Assembly: GCA_023391005.1 (NCBI GenBank)
Contig: JAEWBS010000088.1
Span: 89,614 to 153,613 of the forward strand
Reading direction: 5' to 3'
Length of the DNA stretch: 64,000 nt
DNA from: Bacillota bacterium
Lineage (GTDB): Bacteria > Bacillota > Clostridia > Oscillospirales > Ruminococcaceae
Shown here: positions 17,683-25,462 of the stretch, piece by piece
Position numbering within the stretch: position 1 is the stretch's first letter
Layout of the letters: each line of letters begins with the position of its first letter
Notes under the pieces: generated by a model
Seen by the model: the letters and a program-made list of their open reading frames with translations, nothing else
What the model was told of the DNA's origin: nothing
Databases searched by the model: none
Made by a program: the position numbers and the translations under genes

Positions 17683-18378
17683 TTAACGTTCCTCCTCGCT
17701 GATTACAGCAACATTATATTTGCATGTTAGAGTGCGGCCCAGCTTCTTGTCTTCCATCTCGCCGCAGAAGCTGCTGCCGAACTTAAAGCCGTTTGCAGCG
17801 GGTACCGTACCCGAAAAAATAACGCTGTTCCCAATGTCGCCCGCGCGGTCCAGAAGCTCCTTGAGAATGGTCTCGACCGGCAAAATATCGGCCAGAGTGC
17901 CCTTCTGGTAGAGCACCTCGACGCCGTCCACCGTCTGGTAGGAGCGGATTTCAATTTCGTCCCAATGGTCCTTTAGCTCATCGTAATCCCAGACGTCGCC
18001 GCCGATCGGCTTGGGGCAGACCTGTTTAGCCTTGGGCACGCTGGCGCTCTCAAGATCGCGGTCGGTATGGTCGGAGCCGACGCCGATATAGATTTTGCCG
18101 TCGCACCGGATGATGATGTACTCCACCTCGCCGCAGGTTTTTGCGCCAACCACGTGAAAGCTTTCGTCCCGGGTCAGCAGCAGGTTGCTGCACTGAAAGA
18201 TGGTGGGAATCTTCTTCGGCGCGGGCACGCCCAGCTCAACCTCCAGCTCGCGGATATGCTCAAGCGTTTTCTCCATGTTGCGCCCTGCGTAGCCGATGGC
18301 AAAAAGGTTCTGGTAGCAAAGGTCGAGGGGGCGTGAGCCTGAAAGGGTGTGTAGCGTAAAAGAGATCTGGTTGTTCAT
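17683..18378 (-). CDS. DUF2848-like protein in the TRAP/nitrilase operon
   Basis: A 231-residue soluble protein. It resembles DUF2848, a family of uncharacterised proteins with some likeness to fumarylacetoacetate hydrolases. Features seen: LFAIGYAGRNMEKTLEHI, VGVGSDHTDRDLE and VIFSGTVPAANGFKFGSSF near the C terminus. The acidic and His residues in GSDHTDRD could bind metal. Genes of this type often sit with amidases and transporters, as here. The family call is from memory of sequence pattern and is moderate. It starts 35 bases after the amidase stop. Confidence 0.7.
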   Translation of the reverse strand: MNNQISFTLHTLSGSRPLDLCYQNLFAIGYAGRNMEKTLEHIRELEVELGVPAPKKIPTIFQCSNLLLTRDESFHVVGAKTCGEVEYIIIRCDGKIYIGVGSDHTDRDLESASVPKAKQVCPKPIGGDVWDYDELKDHWDEIEIRSYQTVDGVEVLYQKGTLADILPVETILKELLDRAGDIGNSVIFSGTVPAANGFKFGSSFCGEMEDKKLGRTLTCKYNVAVISEEER

Positions 18379-18413
18379 AGTGATTTTCTCCTTTGTTATG
18401 CGCCTTCAGGGCG

Positions 18414-19202
18414 CTAGTTGACCTTGTAAAGCGCGGGCCGGCGGTCGCGGAAAACGTTGATGCTTTCACGAATGCCGGTGATAATCGACATATCAAGCTC
18501 GCCGGTGATGATCTCTTCGCTCGTGCCGGCGGTGGCAATGGTTTCGCCCCATGGATCGATGAGGGCGGAGTTGCCGCCGTAGCGGGTGTCGCCCGCCAAA
18601 CCGCAGGAGTTGGTGCAAACGACAAACATCTGGTTTTCAATCGCGCGGGCGCGGTTTAAGATGTTCCAGTGGAAAACACGCTTGTCGGGCCACTGAGCCA
18701 CGACGAACAACACGTCAATTTTTTGCAGCGCAAGGGTGCGCACAAGCTCTAAAAAGCGGATGTCATAGCAGATGACAATACCGCAGCGCACGCCGTCAAG
18801 CTCAAACTGCACCACGCGGCTGCCGTTTTCAAAATAGTTGTCCTCGCCCATGGGGGTGAACAGGTGCGTTTTGTCGTAGTCGGCCACGAGCTTTCCGTTG
18901 CGGTCGAAAATGTGGGCAGTGTTAAAAATTTTGCCGTCCTTTTGGTTTGCGACCGACCCCGCAATAATATTAACGCCAAGCTCTTGAGCCAGCGGGACAA
19001 ACACACTTTTGACGCGCGCGCCGTCGCAGTCGGAGAGTGCCGCCAGATTCTCCTTGGGGAAGAAGCCGACGTTCCAGGTCTCGGGCAGGGTGATGACGTC
19101 GGGCTTTTGCTGCGCTGCCTGCCGGATAAGCGCGACGGCGTGCGCAAAGTTATAGTCCGGATCGCCGAGTCTCATGTCCATCTGAATTGCTGATACCTTC
19201 AT
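18414..19202 (-). CDS. Carbon-nitrogen hydrolase (nitrilase/omega-amidase superfamily)
   Basis: A 262-residue enzyme with the full catalytic triad of the superfamily: Glu in TLPETW (about 42), Lys in DYDKTHLF (about 112) and Cys in IVICYDIRF (about 146). The closest functional group is omega-amidase-like carbon-nitrogen hydrolases, which release ammonia from amides of dicarboxylic acids; the exact substrate is not readable. The ATG at 19202 follows AGGAGG; the longer reading from 19325 lacks support. It is the first gene of the operon that includes the TRAP importer, so imported compound hydrolysis is a natural reading. Confidence 0.93.
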   Translation of the reverse strand: MKVSAIQMDMRLGDPDYNFAHAVALIRQAAQQKPDVITLPETWNVGFFPKENLAALSDCDGARVKSVFVPLAQELGVNIIAGSVANQKDGKIFNTAHIFDRNGKLVADYDKTHLFTPMGEDNYFENGSRVVQFELDGVRCGIVICYDIRFLELVRTLALQKIDVLFVVAQWPDKRVFHWNILNRARAIENQMFVVCTNSCGLAGDTRYGGNSALIDPWGETIATAGTSEEIITGELDMSIITGIRESINVFRDRRPALYKVN

Positions 19203-19379
19203 AATAACCTCCTTAAGATTAAACAGAGCGATTGTGTCGAAAGCTACCGCAACATGGCATAGGCCGCCGTGTTGCGTTGACGGTTGGCGTGGCCGCTGAC
19301 TGCTTCGGCCATCCATCCTGCGCAATATTTTAAGGTGGTAGCCATGGAATCTTCCCGGCGGTTTACCGGAAAACTAACG

Positions 19380-19403
19380 TTATATGTAATATATAACATA
19401 TAA
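19380..19403 (-). promoter_or_regulatory. Palindromic operator over the amidase/TRAP promoter
   Basis: TTATATGT and ACATATAA form perfect 8-base arms separated by 8 bases, overlapping the -10 box of the promoter. Size and position suit a dimeric GntR-type repressor, most simply the GntR protein encoded at the other end of this operon. The assignment is inferred. Confidence 0.6.
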
Positions 19404-19417
19404 AATATCGTTGTCAA
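19388..19417 (-). promoter_or_regulatory. Promoter of the amidase/DUF2848/TRAP operon
   Basis: On the minus strand TTGACA (complement of 19412-19417) and TATATT (complement of 19388-19393) are 18 bases apart. It lies about 185 bases before the amidase ATG, leaving a long leader in which no clear attenuator was found. Confidence 0.75.
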
Positions 19418-19520
19418 GCGATGGTAACTATCTCGGTATAGCGCTGTGCAAACAATAAACGCCTGCTGCTTTTTTGCAAACCAGCTTGAAACTTTGGCAT
19501 GATGATGCGAAAAAATCATT

Positions 19521-19571
19521 AGGCAGCCCCGAATTTCAGAAATTTTTTCTGAAGCTCAAGGCTGCCTTTTT
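19521..19571 (+). terminator. Terminator-like hairpin with no upstream gene
   Basis: AGGCAGCC (19521-19528) and GGCTGCCT (19560-19567) form an 8-bp outer stem with an inner TTTCAGAAA/TTTTCTGAA stem, followed by TTTTT. No gene on the plus strand precedes it. It may end a small RNA or be a relic. The surrounding gap 19203-20157 is about 955 bases and contains no gene I can support. Confidence 0.5.
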
Positions 19572-20016
19572 GAGTCTTAAAAAGTCGAAATTCAGTCAAT
19601 TACTACAAAAGAGACGGTATACTTATCGTCATATGGGAGAAAACACTCATCTCCTAAAAAAATGAGATGGTTCTTTAGCAATTATCGGATTTAACGATTT
19701 ATCTATATGGTTTTTGGGCTTTTTGCCTTCGTTTCAAGCGTATATCCCTATTTAAATCACAGAGTGTTTATCGTTTTGCAGTACCTAGTCCCCGCAAACC
19801 CTTAAGCGGATTTGGAGGAGTTTTCTTTGTTTTAGTTTAGTATAAGGTTTACCGCCGAGGGCCTACGCCACAATTGTGTACTAAAAGGCACCGCCTGCAC
19901 TAGGCCTGCCAATTTCAATATTTGTGAAATGTCTGTTGAAAATCGGAGAAATAGATCTTTATTCTTAGACGCCCGCGGTTTATAATTATCATATAGTCTC
20001 GCATATCAACTTGAAC

Positions 20017-20057
20017 TTTCGTTTAAAAGCATCTGTAACCGCAAACGAAACTTTTTT
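20017..20057 (+). terminator. Second lone terminator-like hairpin
   Basis: TTTCGTTT and AAACGAAA pair across an 18-base loop, followed by CTTTTTT. It lies 100 bases before the phosphodiesterase start with no gene before it on this strand. It could be a leader attenuator of the next gene or the end of a short transcript. Confidence 0.4.
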
Positions 20058-20157
20058 ATATGAGAATAAAAAGTGAGCACGCCGGCGCATGTTATGGTTT
20101 TTAATAATGCATGATACATGTAAAAATAGCTGAATATGATTCTAAAAGGAAGGGCTC

Positions 20158-20622
20158 ATGAAACAAATTGCAATTCTATCTGATACGCATGGCCTGTTGC
20201 GGGAACAGGTCATAACAGAGTTGGCTGCGGCTGATTATATCATCCACGCCGGCGATATTGGCAGCCCTTATATTATCGAGTCCATGCGGAAGAACGCAGA
20301 GACCTATGTAGTGCGTGGTAACAACGACGAGGACTGGGCAAAATACCTGCCCCAAAACCTTATTATTACTGTTGAAGGCGTACGTTTTTTTATTGTTCAT
20401 GATAAAAAAGATATTCCAAAGCCCTTACCTAGCGTGGATGTGGTAGTCTATGGGCACTCTCACAAGTACGCCTCGGAAGTCATTAACGGCGTGCTGTTCC
20501 TCAATCCGGGAAGCTGCGGAAAACGGCGCTTTAATCTGGAGATTACCATGTGCCGAATGACGGTGAACGCCGGGCATTATCAATATGAAAAGCTGGTGTT
20601 TTCTCATGAGGTTGCCAAATAG
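20158..20622 (+). CDS. Metallophosphoesterase (YfcE/MJ0936-type)
   Basis: A 154-residue single-domain phosphodiesterase. All metal-binding motifs are present in order: SDTHG, HAGDIG, RGNND, VHD and GHSHK. YfcE-like enzymes hydrolyse phosphodiesters using two metal ions; the physiological substrate is not established. The length is typical. The ATG follows AGGAAGGG. It stands alone, just before the CRISPR leader, and is not a cas gene. Confidence 0.93.
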   Translation: MKQIAILSDTHGLLREQVITELAAADYIIHAGDIGSPYIIESMRKNAETYVVRGNNDEDWAKYLPQNLIITVEGVRFFIVHDKKDIPKPLPSVDVVVYGHSHKYASEVINGVLFLNPGSCGKRRFNLEITMCRMTVNAGHYQYEKLVFSHEVAK

Positions 20623-20815
20623 CGCTGACGGGACAAACTCTGTAATGGGATTTGTTCTGGGAACAAATTATCGCCTTATCGCTGATGCCGACTCGGTATT
20701 GAATGAAGGCGTATGGTTTGACGCGAAAAAGAAGCAAACAGAAAAAGCCGGGAGGTTTCGCACAGGGAAACGATTGAATTTAGCTCAAAATTTCTGAAAG
20801 TGCTACTGTGTATCG

Positions 20816-20880
20816 AGCAAAACTAGAAATTTTTGCGCAAAGCGTACACAATTGCTGCAAAGAACTTGTGTAGTTTTGCT
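20816..20880 (+). promoter_or_regulatory. CRISPR leader end with nested inverted repeats
   Basis: AGCAAAACTA (20816-20825) and TAGTTTTGCT (20871-20880) are a perfect 10-base inverted repeat whose right arm touches the first CRISPR repeat. Inside it TACACAA and TTGTGTA form a second pair. The leader (about 20640-20880) is on the 5' side because the repeats end in ATTGAA-type handles and the decayed repeats are at the other end. Confidence 0.6.
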
Positions 20881-21770
20881 GTCACTCTCCTCACGGAGGA
20901 GTGTGGATTGAACTGATAGGCCAGCTCAGCCTTTTTAAGCGCCGTTGTCACTCTCCTCACGGAGGAGTGTGGATTGAACTGCTTCCGCTTAATGTCATCA
21001 ATTCCCGATTTTGTCACTCTCCTCACGGAGGAGTGTGGATTGAATCACTTCGGGCGAGTTGGTGATACTCTCCACACCAAGTCACTCTCCTCACGGAGGA
21101 GTGTGGATTGAATCTCACGCTGCGCCGCAGCCGCCTCAAGGAGCGAGGTCACTCTCCTCACGGAGGAGTGTGGATTGAAATTGGATATTGCTCGGGGTAT
21201 ACTAATAGTTCGGCGTCACTCTCCTCACGGAGGAGTGTGGATTGAAATAACGATGGCGGGCCTGACTGCTGGAACCTATACCGTCACTCTCCTCACGGAG
21301 AGTGTGGATTGAAATGCCTACCTGACTGAAAATCATGCTGACCAGCAGTGTCACTCTCCTCACGGAGAGTGTGGATTGAAATATGCCCTTTTGGGCCATC
21401 GTAACCACCTCGTCATGTCACTCTCCTCACGGAGAGTGTGGATTGAAATCAGATCGCGGGCTCTGGCCCTAATCAGATCGCGGCGTCACTCTCCTCACGG
21501 AGGGTGTGGATTGAAATAAGCATGCTGTTGATAAGCTCCGCTGTGTCATACTGTCACTCTCCTCACGGAGGGTGTGGATTGAAATTTCCTGCGGCACATT
21601 GCACCGTACAAGCCCGCTAGTCACTCTCCTCGCGGAGGGTGAGGGGCCTATGTATTGTCGGCCCTATGCGCGTCACTCTCCTCACGGAGAGTGTGGATTG
21701 AAATGCTTTTCAAGATAAGGTTTTTGAAAGGCTGTATTGTCACTCCTCTGGCGGAGAGTAAGGTAACCAT
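20881..21770 (+). CRISPR. Type I-C-like CRISPR array, no cas genes nearby
   Basis: Twelve good repeats start at 20881, 20947, 21013, 21081, 21148, 21215, 21283, 21350, 21417, 21485, 21553 and 21672. Two decayed copies start at 21620 and 21739. Repeats are 32-33 bases, begin GTCACTCTCCTCACGGAG and end GTGGATTGAA, as in type I-C; spacers are 33-36 bases. Three repeat forms occur in blocks: GGAGGAGTG (first six), GGAGAGTG (7-9 and 13) and GGAGGGTG (10, 11). The CACTCTCC/GGAGAGTG stem is perfect only in the second form. Transcription is to the right. No cas gene lies within about 20 kb to the left or 42 kb to the right, so it needs cas proteins from elsewhere or is idle. Confidence 0.97.
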
Positions 21771-21821
21771 CACGGCCATTTCTTAACGCTGCCAATCATT
21801 TAAAACCAAATAGGATTACTT

Positions 21822-21853
21822 AAAGCCGAGGTTTTAAAATCAACCTCGGCTTT
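21822..21853. terminator. Terminator between CRISPR array and MerR gene
   Basis: AAAGCCGAGGTT and AACCTCGGCTTT form a perfect 12-bp stem with an 8-base loop. It lies after the CRISPR array on the plus strand and after the convergent merR gene on the minus strand, and can serve both. The T runs are short on both sides. Confidence 0.7.
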
Positions 21854-21896
21854 CTCTATTTTCTTGAGTAATCTTACCGGGCCATAAATAGTAGTC

Positions 21897-22364
21897 TCAT
21901 AGGTTCTTGTGCTCAGGGCTGTCCAAGCATTCGGAACGCTGATAGTGTCGAATGTCTTGTGGTATTTTATCCGGCGGAAGATTTTTCGGCGCCGCTTCGG
22001 TTCCGGCAGCCAGCGCTGTATCATAATACCAGCATTTGAACCGAAGGATATTCATCGTTTTTTGCAGCGCCTCCATCTGTTTTGTCACGACGTCAAGCCG
22101 CTCGTGAAACAGATCCCGGCGCTGCTGCAAAGAGCTGTCGCCCTCTTGGCACCAATCCAGAAACTGCTTAATCTCCTTAATCGACAGTCCGGAGGTCTTC
22201 AGGCACTCAATAATTTGGAGCGCTTCAATTTCGTTTTCGGTAAACCTACGTATTCCGCCGCCGCTGCGCGCTATATTGGGAAACAAGCCTTCCCGGTCAT
22301 AATAACGCAGGGTGGATATGGAAATACCGGCAAGGGTCGATACCTCCCCGATGGAATAGGACAT
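21897..22364 (-). CDS. MerR-family transcription regulator
   Basis: A 155-residue activator-type regulator. Residues 3-70 are the MerR winged helix (SIGEVSTLAGISISTLRYYD ... GGGIRRFTENEIEALQIIE), followed by a coiled-coil dimer helix (about 80-115) and a short effector tail. The subtype resembles stress/aldehyde-responsive MerR proteins near alcohol dehydrogenases; there is no metal-binding Cys pattern like that of MerR or CueR. AGGAGG precedes the ATG. It is divergent from the iron alcohol dehydrogenase operon, whose promoter has the hallmark 19-base spacer. Confidence 0.94.
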   Translation of the reverse strand: MSYSIGEVSTLAGISISTLRYYDREGLFPNIARSGGGIRRFTENEIEALQIIECLKTSGLSIKEIKQFLDWCQEGDSSLQQRRDLFHERLDVVTKQMEALQKTMNILRFKCWYYDTALAAGTEAAPKNLPPDKIPQDIRHYQRSECLDSPEHKNL

Positions 22365-22399
22365 ATCAAAACCTCCTAAAAATTTATTCTAAAAAGCTA

Positions 22400-22430
22400 T
22401 TGACCTAAACCTGACTTTAGGTTCTATGAT
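22400..22430 (+). promoter_or_regulatory. MerR-type promoter with 19-base spacer and operator
   Basis: TTGACC (22400-22405) and TATGAT (22425-22430) are separated by 19 bases, the over-long spacer that MerR activators correct by twisting DNA. Between them lies the palindrome ACCTAAA-CCTGAC-TTTAGGT (22403-22422). It drives the alcohol dehydrogenase operon and is almost certainly bound by the adjacent MerR protein. Confidence 0.88.
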
Positions 22431-22502
22431 AGAGCATAGTAAAGAAACTTGCTTGTGTCAATTATTTTTTAGAAGATATAGCAATAACAGGAGGAATTAA
22501 GC

Positions 22503-23672
22503 ATGTTTAATATGTATGTACCGACGCGCTTTGTCTTTGGATGTGGCCGCTTGAATGCCCTGCATGAGCAAAAGCTGCCCGGCAAAAAGGCCATGGTTGC
22601 CATATCCGACGGCAAATCGGTCCGGGAAAACGGCGCGCTGGACCGCACGCTGACGCAACTGGAGCAGGCGGGCGCAGAAGCCGTCGTCTTTAGCGGCATC
22701 GGGGCAAATCCGACTAAAACCGCCGTGATGGCGGGCGCAAAATTTGCCCGGGAAAACGGCTGCGATTTTATTCTGGCGCTCGGTGGCGGCAGCGTCATGG
22801 ACGCGGCCAAGGCCATTGCGATGATGGCTACCAACGACGGCGATCTGTGGGATTACGTGGGAGGCAAAACCGGCAAAAACCAGCCGCTTGCACATGCGCC
22901 GCTTCCCCTCGTCTGCATCACCACCACTGCGGGAACCGGCAGCGAGGCCGACCAGTGGGGGGTCATTACCAACGAAGAAACCAACGAGAAAATCGGCGTG
23001 GGCGGGTATGACGCACTGTTCCCCGTGCTGTCCGTTATCGACCCGGAGCTGATGGCGTCGGTACCGCCCAAGTTTACCGCCTATCAGGGCTTTGACGCGC
23101 TGTTTCACGCCACCGAGAGCTACATCTCCAAATTCGCCAGCGCCATGAGCGATATGTACGCCCTGACAGCGATTGAGAATGTGGGCAAATATCTTGTTCG
23201 TGCGGTCAAGGACGGCCATGATATGGAAGCGCGAGAAGGCATGGCCTTCGCCAACACCCTATCCGGCGTGGTGATGACGATCAGCGTGACCACCGCAGAG
23301 CACTCATTGGAACACGCCATGTCAGCCTATCATCCCGAGCTGCCCCATGGCGCGGGACTGATTATGATTTCCAAGGCGTTTCACGGCTTCTTCATCGAGA
23401 AGCACGCCTGCGACGACCGCTTTATTCGCATGGCGCGGGCGCTTGGCATGGAGGATGCCGCCAAGCCGGAGGACTTTCTCACGGCATTGGCCAAACTTCA
23501 GGAAGACTGCGGCGTCGCTAGTCTTCGCATGAGCGATTATCGTATCACGCCCGACGAATTTGACAAGATGGCCGCCAATGCCCGTGAGACGATGGGTGGG
23601 CTGTTCGCCGCCAATCCCTGCGAGATGACCCATGAGGATTGCGTCATGGTTTTCAGAAAATCCTATCGCTGA
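22503..23672 (+). CDS. Iron-containing alcohol dehydrogenase
   Basis: A 389-residue group III (iron) alcohol dehydrogenase, which interconverts aldehydes and alcohols with NAD(P)H. The nucleotide-binding loop ALGGGSVMDAAKAIA is at about 95-109. Metal ligands are visible as Asp and His in FDALFHATESY and His residues in LEHAMSAYHPELPHGAGL. It resembles butanol dehydrogenase/YqhD-like enzymes that detoxify aldehydes. It is the first gene of the MerR-controlled operon and follows a GGAGG site. Cofactor preference is not certain. Confidence 0.95.
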   Translation: MFNMYVPTRFVFGCGRLNALHEQKLPGKKAMVAISDGKSVRENGALDRTLTQLEQAGAEAVVFSGIGANPTKTAVMAGAKFARENGCDFILALGGGSVMDAAKAIAMMATNDGDLWDYVGGKTGKNQPLAHAPLPLVCITTTAGTGSEADQWGVITNEETNEKIGVGGYDALFPVLSVIDPELMASVPPKFTAYQGFDALFHATESYISKFASAMSDMYALTAIENVGKYLVRAVKDGHDMEAREGMAFANTLSGVVMTISVTTAEHSLEHAMSAYHPELPHGAGLIMISKAFHGFFIEKHACDDRFIRMARALGMEDAAKPEDFLTALAKLQEDCGVASLRMSDYRITPDEFDKMAANARETMGGLFAANPCEMTHEDCVMVFRKSYR

Positions 23673-23699
23673 TTGACAGCAAGAAAGTGTGCATATTTA

Positions 23700-24290
23700 A
23701 TGAATTTAGATGAATTTTTAGACTATTTAAACCGAGGCTCGACCGTGGCCGGCGGTTCAAAAGCGCATTTGTTTATGATAGAACTTAGCCATGAGGCGAT
23801 GCGCCTGACCGCCGAGCTCAACAACGCTTATCATACCCCCGAAGAAATCCGTGCCTTGATGGAACGGCTGACCGGCAAGCCCATCGATGAATCCTTTGCC
23901 ATGTTTCCGCCCTTCTACACCGATTGCGGGAAAAACATGACCATTGGAAAAAATGTGTTCATCAACGCGGGCTGTAAGTTCCAGGATCAGGGCGGCATCA
24001 CGATCGGAGACGGTGCGCTGATCGGCCACAATGTGGTTATGGCCACCCTCAATCACGATATGGTGCCGGAAAAGCGGGGAGATTTGCACCCGGCTCCTAT
24101 TGTAATCGGTAAAAACGTGTGGATTGGCGCAAACGCAACCATCCTTCCCGGTGTCACCGTCGGGGACGGAGCTATTGTTGCCGCCGGTGCGGTAGTGACC
24201 AAGAATGTTCCTGCTAATACGGTTGTGGGCGGTGTACCCGCAAAGATTATTCGTCAAAGTGTCTATGAGATTGAGGGGGAAAAGCGATGA
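23700..24290 (+). CDS. Hexapeptide-repeat O-acetyltransferase (maltose/galactoside acetyltransferase-like)
   Basis: A 196-residue left-handed beta-helix enzyme. The N-terminal maltose-acetyltransferase-type segment is followed by hexapeptide turns (IGKNVFINAGCKFQDQGGIT ... IGANATILPGVTVGDGAIVA) and the catalytic His in LNHD. It should transfer acetyl from acetyl-CoA to a sugar or similar acceptor. The ATG at 23700 fits the family start better than an upstream TTG at 23673; its ribosome site is weak (AAGAAAG). It overlaps the next gene by 4 bases, so it is part of the dehydrogenase operon. Confidence 0.9.
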   Translation: MNLDEFLDYLNRGSTVAGGSKAHLFMIELSHEAMRLTAELNNAYHTPEEIRALMERLTGKPIDESFAMFPPFYTDCGKNMTIGKNVFINAGCKFQDQGGITIGDGALIGHNVVMATLNHDMVPEKRGDLHPAPIVIGKNVWIGANATILPGVTVGDGAIVAAGAVVTKNVPANTVVGGVPAKIIRQSVYEIEGEKR

Positions 24291-24901
24291 AAAAGCTGGC
24301 GGCCATGGGCGTCTTGCTTTTAGTTCTGGTGCTGGCAGGCTGTTCGACGCCGCCGTCGGCGTCTTCTCAAGAGGCGGCCCCACCTCCGGCAGCTGCCCCG
24401 TCACAGACAGAACCGTCTCAAGGGGCGGCGCAACCCGTTTCCGAAGCATCTGAGCGGGCGATGAATCAGGCCCAAACAGCCCCGTATGAAAATACAGCCA
24501 ACACAACCGACCAGTCTGCGGACCAATTGCTTCGGATTCGGCTGTCCTTCGCGGGCGGCGAGGCGATTGCCGTGCTGACCGATAGCCCGACCACGCAAAG
24601 TTTGCTCAAACAACTGCCCGTCACCGTGATGATGGAGGACTTTGCCGGCGCTGAGAAAATTGCCTATTTCCCGGAGCGCCTTTCGCGGGAGGGCGCGCCC
24701 GAAGGATACGACCCCGCTTTGGGAGATGTCGCCTGCTACGGCCCTTGGGGCAACCTCGCCATTTTCTATAAGGACCAGCCCTATGCATCGGGGCTGATCC
24801 TTATGGGGACAATCGAATCCGGCCTCAACGCGCTGGCCGCGCAGACAGGCAGCTTTGAGGTGGTTTTTCAAAAGACGGACAACACGAAGGAGGAGAAGTA
24901 A
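24287..24901 (+). CDS. Lipoprotein with cyclophilin-like domain
   Basis: A 204-residue lipoprotein: signal peptide with lipobox LAGC, an Ala/Pro/Ser/Gln-rich linker (about 22-75) and a C-terminal cyclophilin-like fold (about 80-198). That domain is typical of small proteins found beside redox enzymes (features: LTDSPTTQSLLKQLPVTV, CYGPWGNLAIFYKD, LGDVACYGPWG). It is not a classical proline isomerase. The exact role is unknown. It overlaps the acetyltransferase (ATGA) and the following reductase (1 base). Confidence 0.8.
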   Translation: MKKLAAMGVLLLVLVLAGCSTPPSASSQEAAPPPAAAPSQTEPSQGAAQPVSEASERAMNQAQTAPYENTANTTDQSADQLLRIRLSFAGGEAIAVLTDSPTTQSLLKQLPVTVMMEDFAGAEKIAYFPERLSREGAPEGYDPALGDVACYGPWGNLAIFYKDQPYASGLILMGTIESGLNALAAQTGSFEVVFQKTDNTKEEK

Positions 24902-25443
24902 TGCGCAAAAAGGTTTTAATCATCTCTACCAGCCCCCGCAAGAGCGGAAACTCTGAAAGCTTGGCGGATGCGTTTGCGGCGGGCGCGCGGGAAGCGGGGC
25001 ACAGCGTGGAGATCGTTTCACTGCATGATAAGACCATTGGCTTTTGCATCGGCTGCCTCGCCTGTCAAAAGACCGGGCGCTGCGTCATCCGCGACGATGC
25101 CGATATTATCGCCCAAAAGATGACTGCCGCCGAGGTCATCGCCTTTGCCACGCCGGTCTATTTTTACACTATGAGTGGACAGATGAAAACCATGCTGGAC
25201 CGCTCCAATCCCTGCTTCTCCTCGGACTATGCCTTTCGGGACATCTACCTGCTGGCAACCGCGGCGGACGCGGAAGAAAGTGCCATGGACGGCACCATAA
25301 ACGGCTTACAAGGCTGGCTTGACTGCTTTAGTAAGGCCAGATTGAAAGGCGTGGTACGCGCCGTCGCCGTCACGGATGTGGGCGATATTGAGGGGCTTCC
25401 CGTTCTCCGTGAAGCTCATGCGCTCGGAAAAGCAATTTCATGA
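24901..25443 (+). CDS. Flavodoxin-like NAD(P)H-dependent oxidoreductase
   Basis: A 180-residue flavodoxin-fold protein of the NADPH-dependent FMN reductase/iron-sulfur flavoprotein group. The FMN phosphate loop is STSPRKSGNSE (about 9-19), and FATPVYFYTMSGQMKTMLDR is the conserved second flavin loop. CIGCLACQKTGRC has the Cys pattern seen in Isf-type flavoproteins, which may carry a cluster or simply be conserved. It should reduce small electrophiles or pass electrons using FMN. Its ATG overlaps the previous stop. Confidence 0.9.
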   Translation: MRKKVLIISTSPRKSGNSESLADAFAAGAREAGHSVEIVSLHDKTIGFCIGCLACQKTGRCVIRDDADIIAQKMTAAEVIAFATPVYFYTMSGQMKTMLDRSNPCFSSDYAFRDIYLLATAADAEESAMDGTINGLQGWLDCFSKARLKGVVRAVAVTDVGDIEGLPVLREAHALGKAIS

Positions 25444-25462
25444 CGAGAAGGAGAAGCTCACG

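Noticed and set aside
19244..19519. Minus-strand frame of 91 residues upstream of the amidase
   Set aside because: It covers the promoter and operator of the amidase operon. A shorter 33-codon version could be a leader peptide but has only a weak ribosome site.
20158..20622. Metallophosphoesterase as a CRISPR-associated nuclease
   Set aside because: Its motifs are those of ordinary YfcE-like phosphodiesterases, and no cas gene accompanies it.
20823..21408. Minus-strand frames with a repeated FNPHSSVRRVT motif
   Set aside because: They are translations of the CRISPR repeats and spacers, with no ribosome sites.
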